Below are positions 23,050 to 35,915 of a DNA stretch of 64,000 nucleotides, piece by piece. The notes under the pieces were generated by a model that saw only the letters and a program-made list of their open reading frames with translations, ran no database searches and was not told the DNA's origin. The translations under genes and the position numbers were made by a program. The stretch comes from Larimichthys crocea (taxonomy: Eukaryota; Chordata; Actinopteri; Sciaenidae): assembly GCF_000972845.2 (NCBI RefSeq), contig NC_040025.1, positions 23,535,846 to 23,599,845 of the forward strand, read 5' to 3'. Every line of letters begins with the position of its first letter. The stretch's first letter is position 1.

Positions 23050-24620
23050 AGCTTCAACACCTCGTTAGCATTCTCGTTGCTCAACCTTTTTGTTTGCACT
23101 TACAGTAACGGGCTTATGGTCTCCCAGTGTCACAGATCACAGAGCGGAAAATGCAGCTGGTTTTGGACGACTGCATACTATACAGTAAGCCGTATGATTT
23201 GAGCGTGTTCATGAATTGAAATTAAATTTAAGGTGTTTATATCTACATGTCACCATTTCACCAATCACAACATCTAGTCTGGGTCTGTTCTTTACGTGGT
23301 GGGCTGTTATCTGCGTTAACGTGAGACTCATCAGGCGATAAAAAAATATCACCATTAATCATTCTCAAAACTGTTCCAGCCTTTGTAGGTCGCTTTTTTG
23401 ACTTTTTTTTTCTCTTTTGTTCATTTTTATTTTCTTCGCTGTAACTCTGTGGGTCCTGATCTCTCTAGCAATGTTGTTTTTAGAAAGTGTTTTGAGTTTT
23501 TCTCGTGTTTTTTTAAATGCCGCTTCCACCTGGACAGCTGCCTTGTTTACCTCCGGGAACAGCTGATCGCGCTAATTGCCGGGCCGGCTTGGCGCATTAA
23601 TCTACAGTATCTATGGCCACCACTAGTCTTTACATAATTACTGAAGCGTCTCTTCTCTTGTGCTCGCGCCTCTCTCTCTCGCTCATCTCGCATGCAAACA
23701 ACAAACTTAAACCCTTAAATTTTGCAAAAGAATTGAAGAATAACAACAGCAATAATACCTCCTATTGAATATTTGATCACGGTTGATCGTTGTGAGACGC
23801 CATTTAAAAAGGGGAATACTGGTGATTAACAGCCCTTTGGAAGCCCTTTGTTATGTAGGTATACAACCTTTGTTTGCACGTGATGGGCCTTTTTCCCCCC
23901 ACGTGTCACACAAATCAGGCGGAAAATGCAGGACAGACAATCATGGATGTGGCTATGTGGTGCAAAGGAAGCTTAGTATTATGTACAGTGATGAAGGACT
24001 AGCCTAGATGTGTTTGATTTAAACGTGACCATAGGAAATGGCGTAAAGCGTAATGGAAAGAATTACGGGTGAATCAAGTGTGAAATAAGTCAAGTTTAGT
24101 TTTGGTTATAATAAAGTTTGCAGTATATATTTACATATACATACATATATTTAGGAGAAGTCTGAGAGACCTGTGGTTTTAATGCAAACAAAGTTCTTTA
24201 CAAACAAAAACCTAAACGGTCGTATTGTGCTTAATTTGACGTTTGAAGTTTCTGAAGTGTCCGTGCTGGTGTTTTAGTCCATGCTGGACGGAGCCAGACC
24301 CCGGTGGTCTCCTCTGCGCCCAGCTTTCGACAAGTCACATAATGTTATGATGGTATTTTATTTATTATTGGTTAACTGTTTACCAAATCAACAACATCTA
24401 GGTTATTCTGTCCTCACTGTACATCATTACTGAAGCTCTTCTCTTGCCGCACTCTCTCTCTCTGTCGCTCCCTCTTAATCTGCATGTAGTGAAAGCCACA
24501 GCTGGACATCAGTATCCATCATACTGTACAGTAATACTGACTATCAATATGGCCACTATGGCGTTCAGAGGAATATTCAGAAATCGAATGTGTTTTTACT
24601 GCAGGCTTTAGAAAGCATCA
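23050..24620. repeat. Diverged tandem duplication (about 0.8 kb period)
   Basis: Ordered similar blocks occur about 780-800 bp apart. Examples are tttgtttgcac near 23090 and 23869, gcggaaaatgcag near 23143 and 23920, caacatctag near 23267 and 24391, and attactgaagc followed by a TC-rich tract near 23636 and 24426. No coding frame or named element was recognised. Confidence 0.5.
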
Positions 24621-25825
24621 AACAGATAAACTCTTAAAAAAACAGTTACGGGCGGAGTTTTCTTTAATAACAAGTTTATGTTGGCAGGATGTTGTTGTGC
24701 ATGACATGGAGTTGCGGCTGCAGCGGTGCCTCAGTGTTATCTTATCACAACTGTTTTTTTTCCCCATCAACCGATCCGCAGAACACTTGGTGCTGTGGGG
24801 GGCGATATGAACGGATCATGATGATCCTTTGCACCACTAACCACATCCATGATTGTGCTCTGTCTCCAGCTGATCGGGTCCACCGCTCACCCCAGCGTAT
24901 CTGTTCAAGTGTGTCTTAGTTTGACAGTCTACGGTGAGAGCGGAACATCACTGCTCCTCCCCGTGGACAAATGAGGCATTGCAGCTGGTTTTCACAACAG
25001 GACTGCTTAGGGGCGTTTCCAGTCGGGCCCTCACTGACTACGTCATTGCGGGGGATTACATTACCGTCACGGGCCAGCCAAGGACCGTTCAAGGACCTGT
25101 CAAGGACCAGTCACGGCCCCGTCACGGTCCCGTCACGGAAACATGGGAACTTTTAAGTTGCTACATCTGTATACTGCACAGAGACTGGCTGGAACAGCAG
25201 CTCATTTTGATCAAAGTCATCGATTATTCAACTCATTTTATCACTGAAGTTGTCAAAGGTTTATATTAGTCAACCAACATATCCTCCAATGGTCAGAGCC
25301 TTCTGACTTTTACAGCATTGTATAACACATTCATAAAGAGAAACCCAAGCACAACATACCTTAAATTCCCTGAGTTAAGCCTGAAACACATTATTTATCA
25401 CATCATCAGTGGCTCCAAGGTTACGTACAGGCCTGAGTATTTTTAGCAAAATCCTAAATCGTTACTGTTCATCACACACAATATCTGTAATTAATCTCAT
25501 ACAGTAACAGATTCAATGTGTTTTTAACAGCTAACTTGATGAAAGACAGAGATCCTCCATTCATGCTCACTCACAAAATGAAAGCAGCACTTAGAGATGG
25601 TGTCTGGCTTTTGTGAGTTTTTGAACCAGCGCACACAGTTTTCATCCACTGGCAGGATGTTATGCCTGGGTCAAGATGTGGCCAGCTGATTTGCCCTGGA
25701 GAGTCAGGACATTCAAATGAACCAAGTAAAGCGAAAACAACACAGCTGTGCTTACAAACTGCAAAACCTTTACAAGTTCACCAAATTCCTTACTGGACCA
25801 TCATGTCACAATGGGCAGCACATTT
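24621..25825. other. Non-coding sequence with a short degenerate 10-11-bp repeat
   Basis: At about 25063-25138 units of the type GTCAAGGACC and GTCACGGTCCC follow each other seven or eight times. The rest of the stretch is unique and I see no gene. Confidence 0.5.

Positions 25826-25826
<1 letters not shown>

Positions 25827-25879
<53 letters not shown>
25827..25879. repeat. (GT)n microsatellite
   Basis: Uninterrupted GT dinucleotides, about 26 units. Confidence 0.95.
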
Positions 25880-25880
<1 letters not shown>

Positions 25881-27640
25881 TTATAAAATGGAAATACGCT
25901 CACATGTACACACATTTTCACTCATCATTTTGAGTGTCTTGTTTCCAGGTAAAATCAGAATGTGATCTAACACACTTCCTTTTACACTTAGCACATACTG
26001 AGCCGCAACATTACAAATCTGATTGCAATCCATCTTGTTATTCCCAGGCTCGTGAAATTCAGGGTTCGGCTCAACTCCAGTCCAAAGTGAGGTGGTGATG
26101 CAAAAATGCCAGATATCTAGCTAACAGCTGGATCTGTTGATGAACACAGACACGTGAACAGATCCCGTTTTCAAATTACAAGAGTGCCTAACTCCATCCA
26201 TTGAGATCACTTCTCTATTTTGTCAAACTGTTCAGATAAACACAACACCTGGATGTGCCTTTATTGTGATTGGATGTGTAGAGATCCCTGGAGCCGATGG
26301 CTAATTTACTGCTAATGTGTAGTCATCACAGATACAGACTCTGCAAAATATTTTGACGCAGACTTTCTGATGTGGTTACACAGAGGAGCAGTGATTTGGG
26401 TTCTGAAGAGATAGATTTATTCACACCTCAGCAACATCGGGCTTTAACGGATCTGCAAGTACCTCCTGGGAGAGTTTGAGCAATCTGATTTCAAATGCTT
26501 CTCGGATGCATGAACGCTTTCGACAATCTCAAGACAGTGACGTGTGAATGCAGAGGTCTCACTTAGAAAAGCACATTTAAATGTCCCTATAAGCCAAACA
26601 ACATAACAGAAGCTAACATGGCTAAGTGAAGTGCTGATGTAACATCACAAGTCACGATATAAGCATGACACACACCTCCACCAGGAGAACCTGGTCAAAG
26701 AGCCTGACAGGTGTCATTCGTTCAGTGAATACAAACAACAAAAAAAAACACTGACCTCAGATTATGAACTTTTATTTGTGGACAAACTCATTTTCTGTTT
26801 TCATGTCCCATCATTAAACAGTCAGTGTCTTTATATGCATTACATGAATCATAGCTGTTCATGCAACGTGGATCTTCATCTTTTTGTGAGTTAGGATGTA
26901 TTTGTGTTAAGATGTGTGTGACAAGTTTTATGCCCTGTGTAAATGTGTCCTGTGTGTTTGTATTCATTCATCAGTTTGACATTCACACAGCTGCTAGAAA
27001 TCTTGGCAGAGGCTGAGGACAGATATAGTGTTGTTGTTCAGGAGGCCCAAGATGAGGGACGGATCAGTTCTAAGAGCGGACACTTTTGAGGATATTCCTA
27101 TCACAACACAATGATCAGTGGAAGCAACACTCAGAAAACTTTGAATTCTCCTGACCTTGAAATCTGTTTTGCTGGTCTGTGTTGTATTTTGGCGTCCAAC
27201 ATCCAAACTGAACACTGAGATGACTCAGCGGCCAGCAGCGATGGACACCACAGCTGATTTATACTGTGCTGTATTAAAAAGTTTCTTCTTCACTTCATTA
27301 AATCCCTACAGCAGTCTGAAGGCAGCAGGACAGATATGTTGATGAATTTGCAGCTTCTGATTGGAGAAGTGCACACCGGTGTGCAAATGTCCATTTTTTC
27401 CATCAGTCTGGTGGCAACAGAACAGCTGTTCTTTAGCATCCTTTTAACTTTTATGCTGCACACCTCAACCACACACAGACATAACATCCAACTATTTGTA
27501 ACGTGAAATACAGTCAAACTTCTGATTTGTAGAACCGGACTGATGCAATAAGATAACTATTGTTTCTCCACGTCTGGCTGATGATCTGTTTCGTTGTGTT
27601 CACATTGTGCCGCTCTGCATCAACAACACGATTTGGAGTC
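25880..27640. other. Non-coding sequence, nothing recognised
   Basis: Mixed unique sequence. No open frame has known motifs and no inverted-repeat element is visible. Confidence 0.5.
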
Positions 27641-27667
27641 GATTCTTCTGTTATCGGCACGCTTCAC

Positions 27668-27808
27668 TCTGATTGGCTCAGCTGTTTCTGAGCGATGAGA
27701 CCAATGATGTGATTGGCTGACTGTGTATTTATTGACCACCACACCCTTCGATCAATGTCCCCTTTCATCCAGCACTTTTGCACTGTTTGCTGCTGGACTG
27801 GTGAACAG
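27668..27808 (+). promoter_or_regulatory. Candidate promoter and first exon of an unidentified gene
   Basis: Three CCAAT boxes cluster here: ATTGG at 27672-27676 and 27712-27716, CCAAT at 27701-27705. A TATA-like TATTTAT follows at 27726-27732. Starting about 30 bp downstream, a short segment ends in a consensus donor, GAACAG|GTAAGC (GT at 27809-27810). Spacing fits a core promoter followed by a first exon of about 50 bp. I found no downstream exon that I can name. Confidence 0.4.
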
Positions 27809-27810
27809 GT

Positions 27811-28950
27811 AAGCTTGGAGACATCCATTACAGACAATTATTACAGATATTATTATTTACACACACTATATTTGTATGTAATTTAGGAAAACAGAAGACG
27901 TACTGTATAAATGTAGAAATAATACATTTGTCATTATCGACATGATATTTAAAATAACAGTTAAATTGTGTTCAATAAAAAAAAAAACAAGACAAAACTA
28001 CTGTAAAAAATATTTTCCATGAATTTGTGAGTTTGTTTTTGTACAGTGTATATTACAAACAAATCCCCTTCTTCCTTTGGCTGGTTTGGCTGCTTTGGTT
28101 GTTGTGAAAGTATCTGATTGTCTTGCGAGGTCCAATTATTGATATACAGCCGCACAAATCTGATGTCTATAGTGGAATGAACAGACAGCTGAGGTGCTGA
28201 CTCTGCAGCTGCTGGAATATCAGAACATCAAACAATCAATCACCTAATTAACATATTTACAACTCGTCTCCTCTCCATATTTGATAACATCCAATAAGAC
28301 AAAATAGAAAAACATGAAAAATAGAAAACTGAACACTCCGTATACCTTAAAACAAATAGTGACAAATTATGGAGGTTTAAAAAAAGTGTTAAAAAAAAGG
28401 TATCCCCACTTTGCCAGCTGTGAGTAAAGCTGTGGAGGATCCTGGTGTGAGTGTGACACTGCATGAAGCTGCTTCAGAGCAGAGTGAATACAGTTCACTA
28501 CAAACATGGAGAGTGTGTCCTGCCTGCACAATCTGTTTGCATCAGTGTATTTTGATTTATTTCTATCATTTATCATCGTTTGACGGTGTGATGCTGCCCT
28601 GCGCCCTGACCTGTGTTACTTCAGGGGATTTGACTCATTCCGGGTGCTGTGTGAGTACAGGTGTGTAAAAGAGCAAACATGTTGTGTGTCAGACAAGACA
28701 TACGAAGCCACGCACACAGCACTGTGTCTGTATTTGTGATGGGAGCCAAAATGCGCACCAAAATGACGCTGCACCACCTGATCAGCATATTCATCCACAG
28801 CTGCAACTCTCCCCCCTCCTGCATGTGAGTTTATCTGCAGAACTCCCCGGTGCACACTTGAGGTGAGTCACAAATGTAAATATAAAGCCATATCATAACA
28901 GCTTTATAGGCAGACCTAGTTCCCACCTAATGAAGTTCCACTATATGCAA

Positions 28951-28988
<38 letters not shown>

Positions 28989-29097
28989 AGCAGTTTCAGA
29001 TTGATAACACAGGAGTCTGATTTTGATCAAATGAATGCGACACAGATCAATATAAAGACCTGCTTTGTTGGAAATGAATCGCCCACACTGTAAAACA

Positions 29098-29135
<38 letters not shown>

Positions 29136-29236
29136 TAATATCAGCCTATGCACTGGCCACATTATCCTGTAGAGAATCTGTCACTTCCCATTTTGTTTAA
29201 CATGATGCTAAGAAGGGCTCACATTCACCCTTATAC

Positions 29237-29284
<48 letters not shown>

Positions 29285-30014
29285 CAATGCTCAGAAAATG
29301 AGTGAACAAGGGAAAGTCAGTCAGTGTGTACATTGTGTGTACATGTGTGTACATCAGTCAGTGTGTTAGTACATTAGAGGTGTGGTTGGAGTCACAGGTA
29401 AATGCAGCATTAGTCAGCATCAGTGAGCTCCATCACTGCATCAAACTACATTTAATCAAGCGCTACAGAAAAAGCCAAACGGGTTCTTTTCTGAGGAGGC
29501 CCCACAGCTTTTAATCTGCGGCCCCTTCATGCTCTATCACTTGGTGAAATAAGAAAAAAAAAAGATAATTTGTTCAGACAGAGGTACCACTCCAGACATT
29601 AGAGCCTCCATGTGTCTGGTAATGACATCAGTGCAACCTGGGCACAACTCTCAGGGTCCCTGCTGTCAATCTCCAGAAAGAATTCCTTCACTGAGTTTTT
29701 TAATCAGGATCAAAATGTCTGCTGCAGACTGACACACACACACACACACACACATCACATATACAATTACAGACAGACGGAAAGATGGAGCACTTCATGG
29801 ATGACATACAGTATTAAAGAAGGAAATCAAAGTATATTAGTCCACTCATTTGTCCTCAAAGCACTCTGCTACCACTAAAACATCATCATTAACTGATCAG
29901 CATGTCAGGGAGACAGACAGTGAGAAAAGTCATGTAGAAAATGTTTTTGGTCTTACCTTCATGAAGCCAAAGAGATTCATCAGGTCCAGCAAGGAGAGAA
30001 AGAGAGTGAGAGAG

Positions 30015-30055
<41 letters not shown>

Positions 30056-31145
30056 ATTCATGTTAAAGCTTTGATCGTCATTTTCTCTTACACTGACAAC
30101 AAGATGCTCGTGAATGTTTCAACTTCAGGTACTAAATAATCCTTCTCCTTTAACGTGCCTGCAACACATGTTGACTGAGTTTAAGGAAGTATCATAAAGT
30201 TACACAGTAGATATTCATGAGTTGGACTACAGCGTCCGTCTGTCTAATATTAATGCATATAAGAGCTTGCAGTCTCTCTGCGTGCCTAAGTGCGTATTAA
30301 TGTCCTGAGTGATGCACTGACCCTGTCATACTAAATCTACAGCTGTGTGATCATGTGCCCTGACTCACAACCCCACCTCTGTGTGCGTGTGTGTGTGTAT
30401 ATGTGTGTGTGTGTGTCAGACAGAGCCTTCAGTATGACACACGATTGTGTGCATCCGTTGCTTAAAAGACTGTTAACAGCCTCAGCCTCATTTTCCAGCA
30501 TTCAACCAGAGAGGGTGAGAGACACAGGCAAAGAGAGGGGACGAGACAGACAACATGAAATAATTCAATTAAAAAGTGTGAAGGAAAAAAAATGGATTCG
30601 GATATATTGAGTTTCTTGTTAAGGAGCTAAAAATAAAAATATGAGACACATTAATCTTGAACTCTTTTTGTGTATTTTGTCTCATTTTTGTCAAACTTAA
30701 AGCACGAGTGTGTGTAGAGGAGAAGAGTCTGAGACCAAAGAAAAAACTGAAATGTTTTCTTACGGATGAGTATCACATGTTAACGGGATATCAGTGCTTT
30801 ATTGTTTAAATGTCATGGTTATCATCAATACTAGGATACTGTGACAACTTGACTTCAGTCTATAAGAACGCTTCATACTTTGGAAGTTAGTCAAATGGTT
30901 TGTAAAATATTCATCAGTGAGCAGTGAGCTCTGAGGGCAGAGGTTGAAAGTAATTAATAAAAAGTCACATTGTTCCTCTCCGATGTGAAAATAAAAGTAA
31001 AAGCATGAGACACAAGAACAAACACAAATAAGATGGATGAGGATACAGACGCGCTGAACATTTAACAATGTAGAGCGCGCAGCGTCATAATGTGTTATCT
31101 TCTACACATTTCAAAGTGTCTGTTATGAAGGATGCCCTGCCCTGC

Positions 31146-31194
<49 letters not shown>

Positions 31195-33450
31195 TTACAT
31201 TTGCAGGGTATTTAGCATATTGTGGTGCCTGCAGCCAGCAAATTAGTCACATCTGAAACAGTCTAATTAACCCAGAGGAGCTTAACCCACTTATCACAGC
31301 GAGCAGAGAGCGAGAGACATACACACACACACACAAAGAGAGAGAGTGACGGACTCGGACTATCTCCTCCGCTGATTGATTTCTCTCATCAACTCTGTGC
31401 GTGTGTGTATTTACTTTCCTCAGTCTGATTGATTAGCTTGCACAAAGCCAACGCTTCAGTGTCCAATACATTACTAAAACACACACACACACAGACTCAC
31501 ACACACACACAGCAGAGAGCACGAGTTTTTCCCTGAGTTATGGTGTAAAAATAAAGTCAAAAGATGAAAGAAGCGGAAGTGCAGATCTGCAGTCCAACTT
31601 TTCCCCTCTGCAATGCATCCATGGAAATCAGTATACACTCATTTGCATACAGTCAGAGCCAATTAGCTAATAAGCTGGGCGTGGTGTTCTCTGCTGCAGA
31701 TGGGCCGTCGTATTTAGACCACTACATCGTCACACTGATCCTTTTTTTTTTTCTGCTTATTCACGGATAAGTAAGTAACGTGTGTTCACTGTTGATCTGA
31801 ACTGCTCATCTTCATGACTGTCCTCCATACCTGAATGCCACACTAAGAATCATCAAATTTAATGAAGATCTAACATTTGGAAGTTTATTGTTTCCTCCTG
31901 TCTTGACTCATTTTCTGTTTACCACCCCGAGAAATGCGTCCACTAGACTTGTGTCACACGCTGTTCCAGTGTTATTTGTATTTGAATGTAGAATTAATTT
32001 GACATGTATTTTAACCACCTATAAAGCACGATACAGACTTTATTTATTATTACTATTTCGGAACTATTGTGTTCTCTGATCTTAGTGACACCTCTGAGGT
32101 CTACTGACTGGGCCTTCTGGTCCTGAGATCTAGATTTAGAACCAAGGTGAGCATCTGCAGTCGTGGCTCCACAAACTAAAAATAAAAAATGCAGAATCAG
32201 CTTTAAGAAACATGTTTAATAAACACTTTGTCCATTTGTCAAACTCATTTTACTATTTTAGTTTTTCCAGTTTTTTAACTTGGTGTCACTGTTTGATTGT
32301 TTTATTTTTGTTATTTTGAAAGGCAACATGAATAAAGTTTACTTACTTTCCTGAAAATAAAAACGTTCTACCATATTTATTTACACAATAATTAATAAAA
32401 TGACAGTAACATTACAGGCAGCATTAGCTGGCTTACAACTACCAATTAACCCTCTAGATCCCAGAGCGTCCGGGATCACCTGTCATTTTAAAACCATTCT
32501 TAATGAATCCAAACACAAAATATAAAGTTCTGAGTTTGTATTGTAGATGTTGAAGTTGCCATCAATAACCAGAACTGAAAAATATGCATCATTACGTTGA
32601 TATTCATGATTTTATTTTGGTGGGTTCCACTGTAAATCTAAAAATCTTCCGGAAGCTTTAAGATTGTGTTGTGAGGGTGATGCTGAGCCACTGTGCAGAG
32701 TGGAAAGAGATGAGTGTGAGTTCAAGTGTTCTGCTCACATCACATCACATCACATCATCACCAGCAGTGAAATAGAGGGACTCACCCGGCTCTCACTGCA
32801 GATAGATAGAGGCTGTTTTCTGGGGACAGTTTACCAAAAACTGGCTGGCTCATTTGTTTCTCATGTAGCTGTACTGTTGTTTATTCTCATGCAGGAAATA
32901 TCTGTTTACAACAGCTTTAGTGCTGTTTGTTCAAATGTTGAATCCAACTCACTTTAAAAAGCTGCAAATGACAAACTAAACGTATTTGCTACCAAATTAA
33001 AGAGGAAGTTGTGTTTTCCAAAATGAAACGTGAACTGCAGCAACATTCGAGAATTCCACTGGAGTCGAGGAGGTTAACTCATACGCTCACAACAATGCTG
33101 CTACAGTAATAAGAAAAATACACTCGACAGAGTACACAGAGTGACTCATGCTTCAGATCGTGCAGATACTGAAAATATGACTGCAATAATTTGGGATGAA
33201 TGTGCAGCCTGAACAACCTCTGCTGCCCTCTCTGCTCTCGTTTCCTTCCCTTTCACCTTGTCTCCTTGATTTCTCTCTCCTTCCCCCTCTGTGTTGCGTC
33301 TGTTTGTGTATGTGTGTACTCTAATGTGTCGCTGTTAGCTGCTTCTAATTATTCTTCCTGCGCACACTGAGGAGGACATCCAGCATCCGAACACACTCCA
33401 TATCTTCAGCTTCAGTCTGGTGGGACAAAGCGTTGACATCAGCACCTCTC
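27811..33450. other. Non-coding sequence rich in dinucleotide repeats
   Basis: No coding exon recognised. Microsatellites include (CA)n at about 28951-28985, (GT)n at 29101-29134, (CA)n at 29247-29281 and 29730-29752, (GA)n at 30005-30052 and (AC)n at 31147-31190. Sequence at 31190-31310 is unique, AT-rich and of the kind often conserved between fish, but this cannot be tested here. Confidence 0.6.
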
Positions 33451-33456
33451 TTTCCT

Positions 33457-33503
<47 letters not shown>

Positions 33504-33588
33504 CTCTCTCTTTCCTCACTGTAGTAATCAATCATTAGTGCAGTCTCTCTCTCGCCCTCCCTTTTGCACCCCCCCCCCCCCCCCCTTC
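33451..33588. repeat. (TC)n tract followed by a poly-C run
   Basis: CT dinucleotides run from about 33458 to 33512, and a stretch of about 17 C starts near 33570. Both are prone to sequencing and assembly error. Confidence 0.9.
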
Positions 33589-33696
33589 CCTTTGGGCTGA
33601 CAGGTCCTATTTGTTATACTCCTACCACAATGCTGGACTTAGCTATTCACTGACACAGGAAAACACATGCACATGCTCATTTTTAACCCGAAGCTC

Positions 33697-34131
33697 CTAC
33701 ATATGAACATGCATATAAACATACATATGAAAATACATATGAACATACATATAAACATACATATGAACATACATATAAATGAACATATGAACATACATAT
33801 AAACATACATATGAACCTACATATGAACCTACATATGAACATACATATGAACATACATATAAACATACATATACACATACATATGAACATATGAACATAC
33901 ATATAAACATACATATGAACCTACATATAAACATACATATGAACATACATATGAACATACATATGAACATACATATAAACATACATATGAACATACATAT
34001 AAACATACATATGAACATACATATGAAAATACATATGAACATACACATAAACATACATATGAACATACATATGAACATACATATGAACATACATATAAAC
34101 ATACATATGAACATACATATGAACATATACA
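33697..34131. repeat. 12-bp tandem array (ACATACATATGA type)
   Basis: About 36 units alternate between ACATACATATGA and ACATACATATAA with rare single-base variants. The unit is a multiple of three, so both strands give long open frames (repeated MNIHMNIHIN on the plus strand, CMFI on the minus). These are artefacts and not genes. Confidence 0.95.
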
Positions 34132-34289
34132 GCTCGATATGATAACATGTTTCTCTGTGAGACTGAGGTCTTCTCAAGTAATTAAACACTTCATTTCAGT
34201 TGAGTCAAATGAAATGAAAAATATAAATACATTTAAGTTTTATGTTTAAAGTGTTGGTGTTTATGTATTTTTTTCGGGGGCAGGGACCT

Positions 34290-34345
34290 CTCTAAGTGAA
34301 ATTTACATGTTCTCTAAAGACATGCAGGTTAATTGGTAGGTGTGA
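34290..34345 (+). mobile_element. Fragment of the 4905/14945 repeat family
   Basis: Contains acatgttctc, aaagacatgcaggttaattg and ggtaggtgtg, matching the middle of that family. Confidence 0.45.
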
Positions 34346-34433
34346 ACATGTATCACCAACATGCCAGCTGAAGGATTTCTAATTTGCCTACTTTAGTCTG
34401 AAAATGACAACATATGATCTGCCTCTATCATCT

Positions 34434-34600
34434 AATGGTTGGTGAAGCCAACACAGGAACTGCCAGTTCCTCAAAGATCCACTTGCCATTATGGCAACGA
34501 CCAGAGCCACCACACCCTGAGCTTCACAACAGCTCTTCAGAAACCTGTGGGGGACATCACAGAGACTACATCCAGGTTCTATACGGTCTATGATTGCAAC
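34434..34600 (-). mobile_element. Teleost dispersed repeat, second family, copy 1
   Basis: Shares ordered blocks with 53336-53455/53640-53765 and, reversed, with 57045-57250: aagccaacacaggaactgcc, accacaccctgagcttcaca, aacctgtgggggacatcaca, gagactacatccagg and acggtctatg. I recognise the phrases as a common fish repeat but cannot name the family. Confidence 0.6.
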
Positions 34601-35419
34601 CGACTGAATACTCCTAACCTCACCCCCAACTTCAAAGAGTGTAAGAGAAACTTTGGTGGACACCAAACTCATGTTTGTTCTGGGCTACTGTTGGCTGAAT
34701 ATTATAGACTCTGTGGACCTGCAGCATCTGTAGATCACTCTAATGTAGCAAAAACATTACGATTCTTATGAAATCATAATTATGAATACTTTATAACACC
34801 CCCTAAATCTGTCACACTGGACCTGGACTTATTATACACACCAACATGTCAGCCTTTCAGGGTCATGAGCTTTGAAAACACCTAGTGTTCTCTGAAAACC
34901 AACAAAGACTGCATGATATGATCTAAAAATCTGTATGGAGATAAACTGAAATCCATTATGATCGGTGTTTCCTTTTCATAAAAATTCACTTCATGTTTTA
35001 TTTTTAGGTTGTTAGAACTGATTAAGCTGCAGTACGTCTGATTCTGGATATTTTGTGGACTTGTTGTTTCAGTTTATGGTTTTCAGTCAATTTATTGATT
35101 TTAAAGAAAAGACGATAGAAAGAAAATGAAGGTTTCACAATGCTGGACAATTCAATACACTCAGTTTATCATTCAGCCCCATTTTAAACTGATTGCAGCT
35201 CAGTCTCAAACAGTCAGTAAGACATGCAAAGTCAAATGCCAAAAATTCTTCTTTTAAAATGATTTCCATCACGTCAGACTCGTCTGTTCTTCATAAACAC
35301 GAGCGAGCGTGATGCTGGAGTACGCACAGGAGCAGTGATAGATTTCATGGTTAAATGAATGAGTCGACAAGTAGATCTTACAGAGAGATGGGGATTATAC
35401 AGAATACTGCAGACACTGC

Positions 35420-35760
35420 AGAGGCTGAGAGTGCAAAGAAAGAGGGAGGAAAGAAGGAAGGGAGAGAGAGAAGAAAGCAAAGGATGAAGGGAAAAAAGAG
35501 TAGAAAAGGAAAAGAACAAAGGAAAGACAAAAAATGACTGAAATACATTCATATAGTAATACAAACAGGCTCAGCTGGGCAACTGCATGAATGTGTGTGT
35601 GTGTGTGTGTGTAGGTGTGTGGGTGTGTAGTCTTGCCGACTTCAGCATTTTTCTCCTCCACATTATTCTTGGTCATTTGATTTGAGAGGCTCTCAGGATG
35701 AACCTGCCGATGCAAGCACTTTTGCAACAGCAACTGCACGCACACACACACACACGCACC

Positions 35761-35810
<50 letters not shown>

Positions 35811-35865
35811 TCCTTATGAGACAGTCAATATTCAACTGCAGAAAAATGATCACTCTGTGCACACG

Positions 35866-35902
<37 letters not shown>

Positions 35903-35915
35903 AAAGTGATGCACA
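35420..35915. repeat. Purine-rich tract and (CA)n/(GT)n runs
   Basis: A polypurine tract (about 35425-35535) is followed by (GT)n at about 35591-35612 and (CA)n at 35738-35810 and 35864-35901. Long frames across it are low-complexity artefacts. Confidence 0.85.

Noticed and set aside
28625..28861. Micro-exons downstream of the candidate promoter (for example 28801-28861 with AG before and GTGAGT after)
   Set aside because: Several acceptor/donor pairs exist but none gives a recognisable protein; too weak to call.
33683..34189. 168-codon minus-strand frame rich in CMFI
   Set aside because: Product of the 12-bp tandem array.
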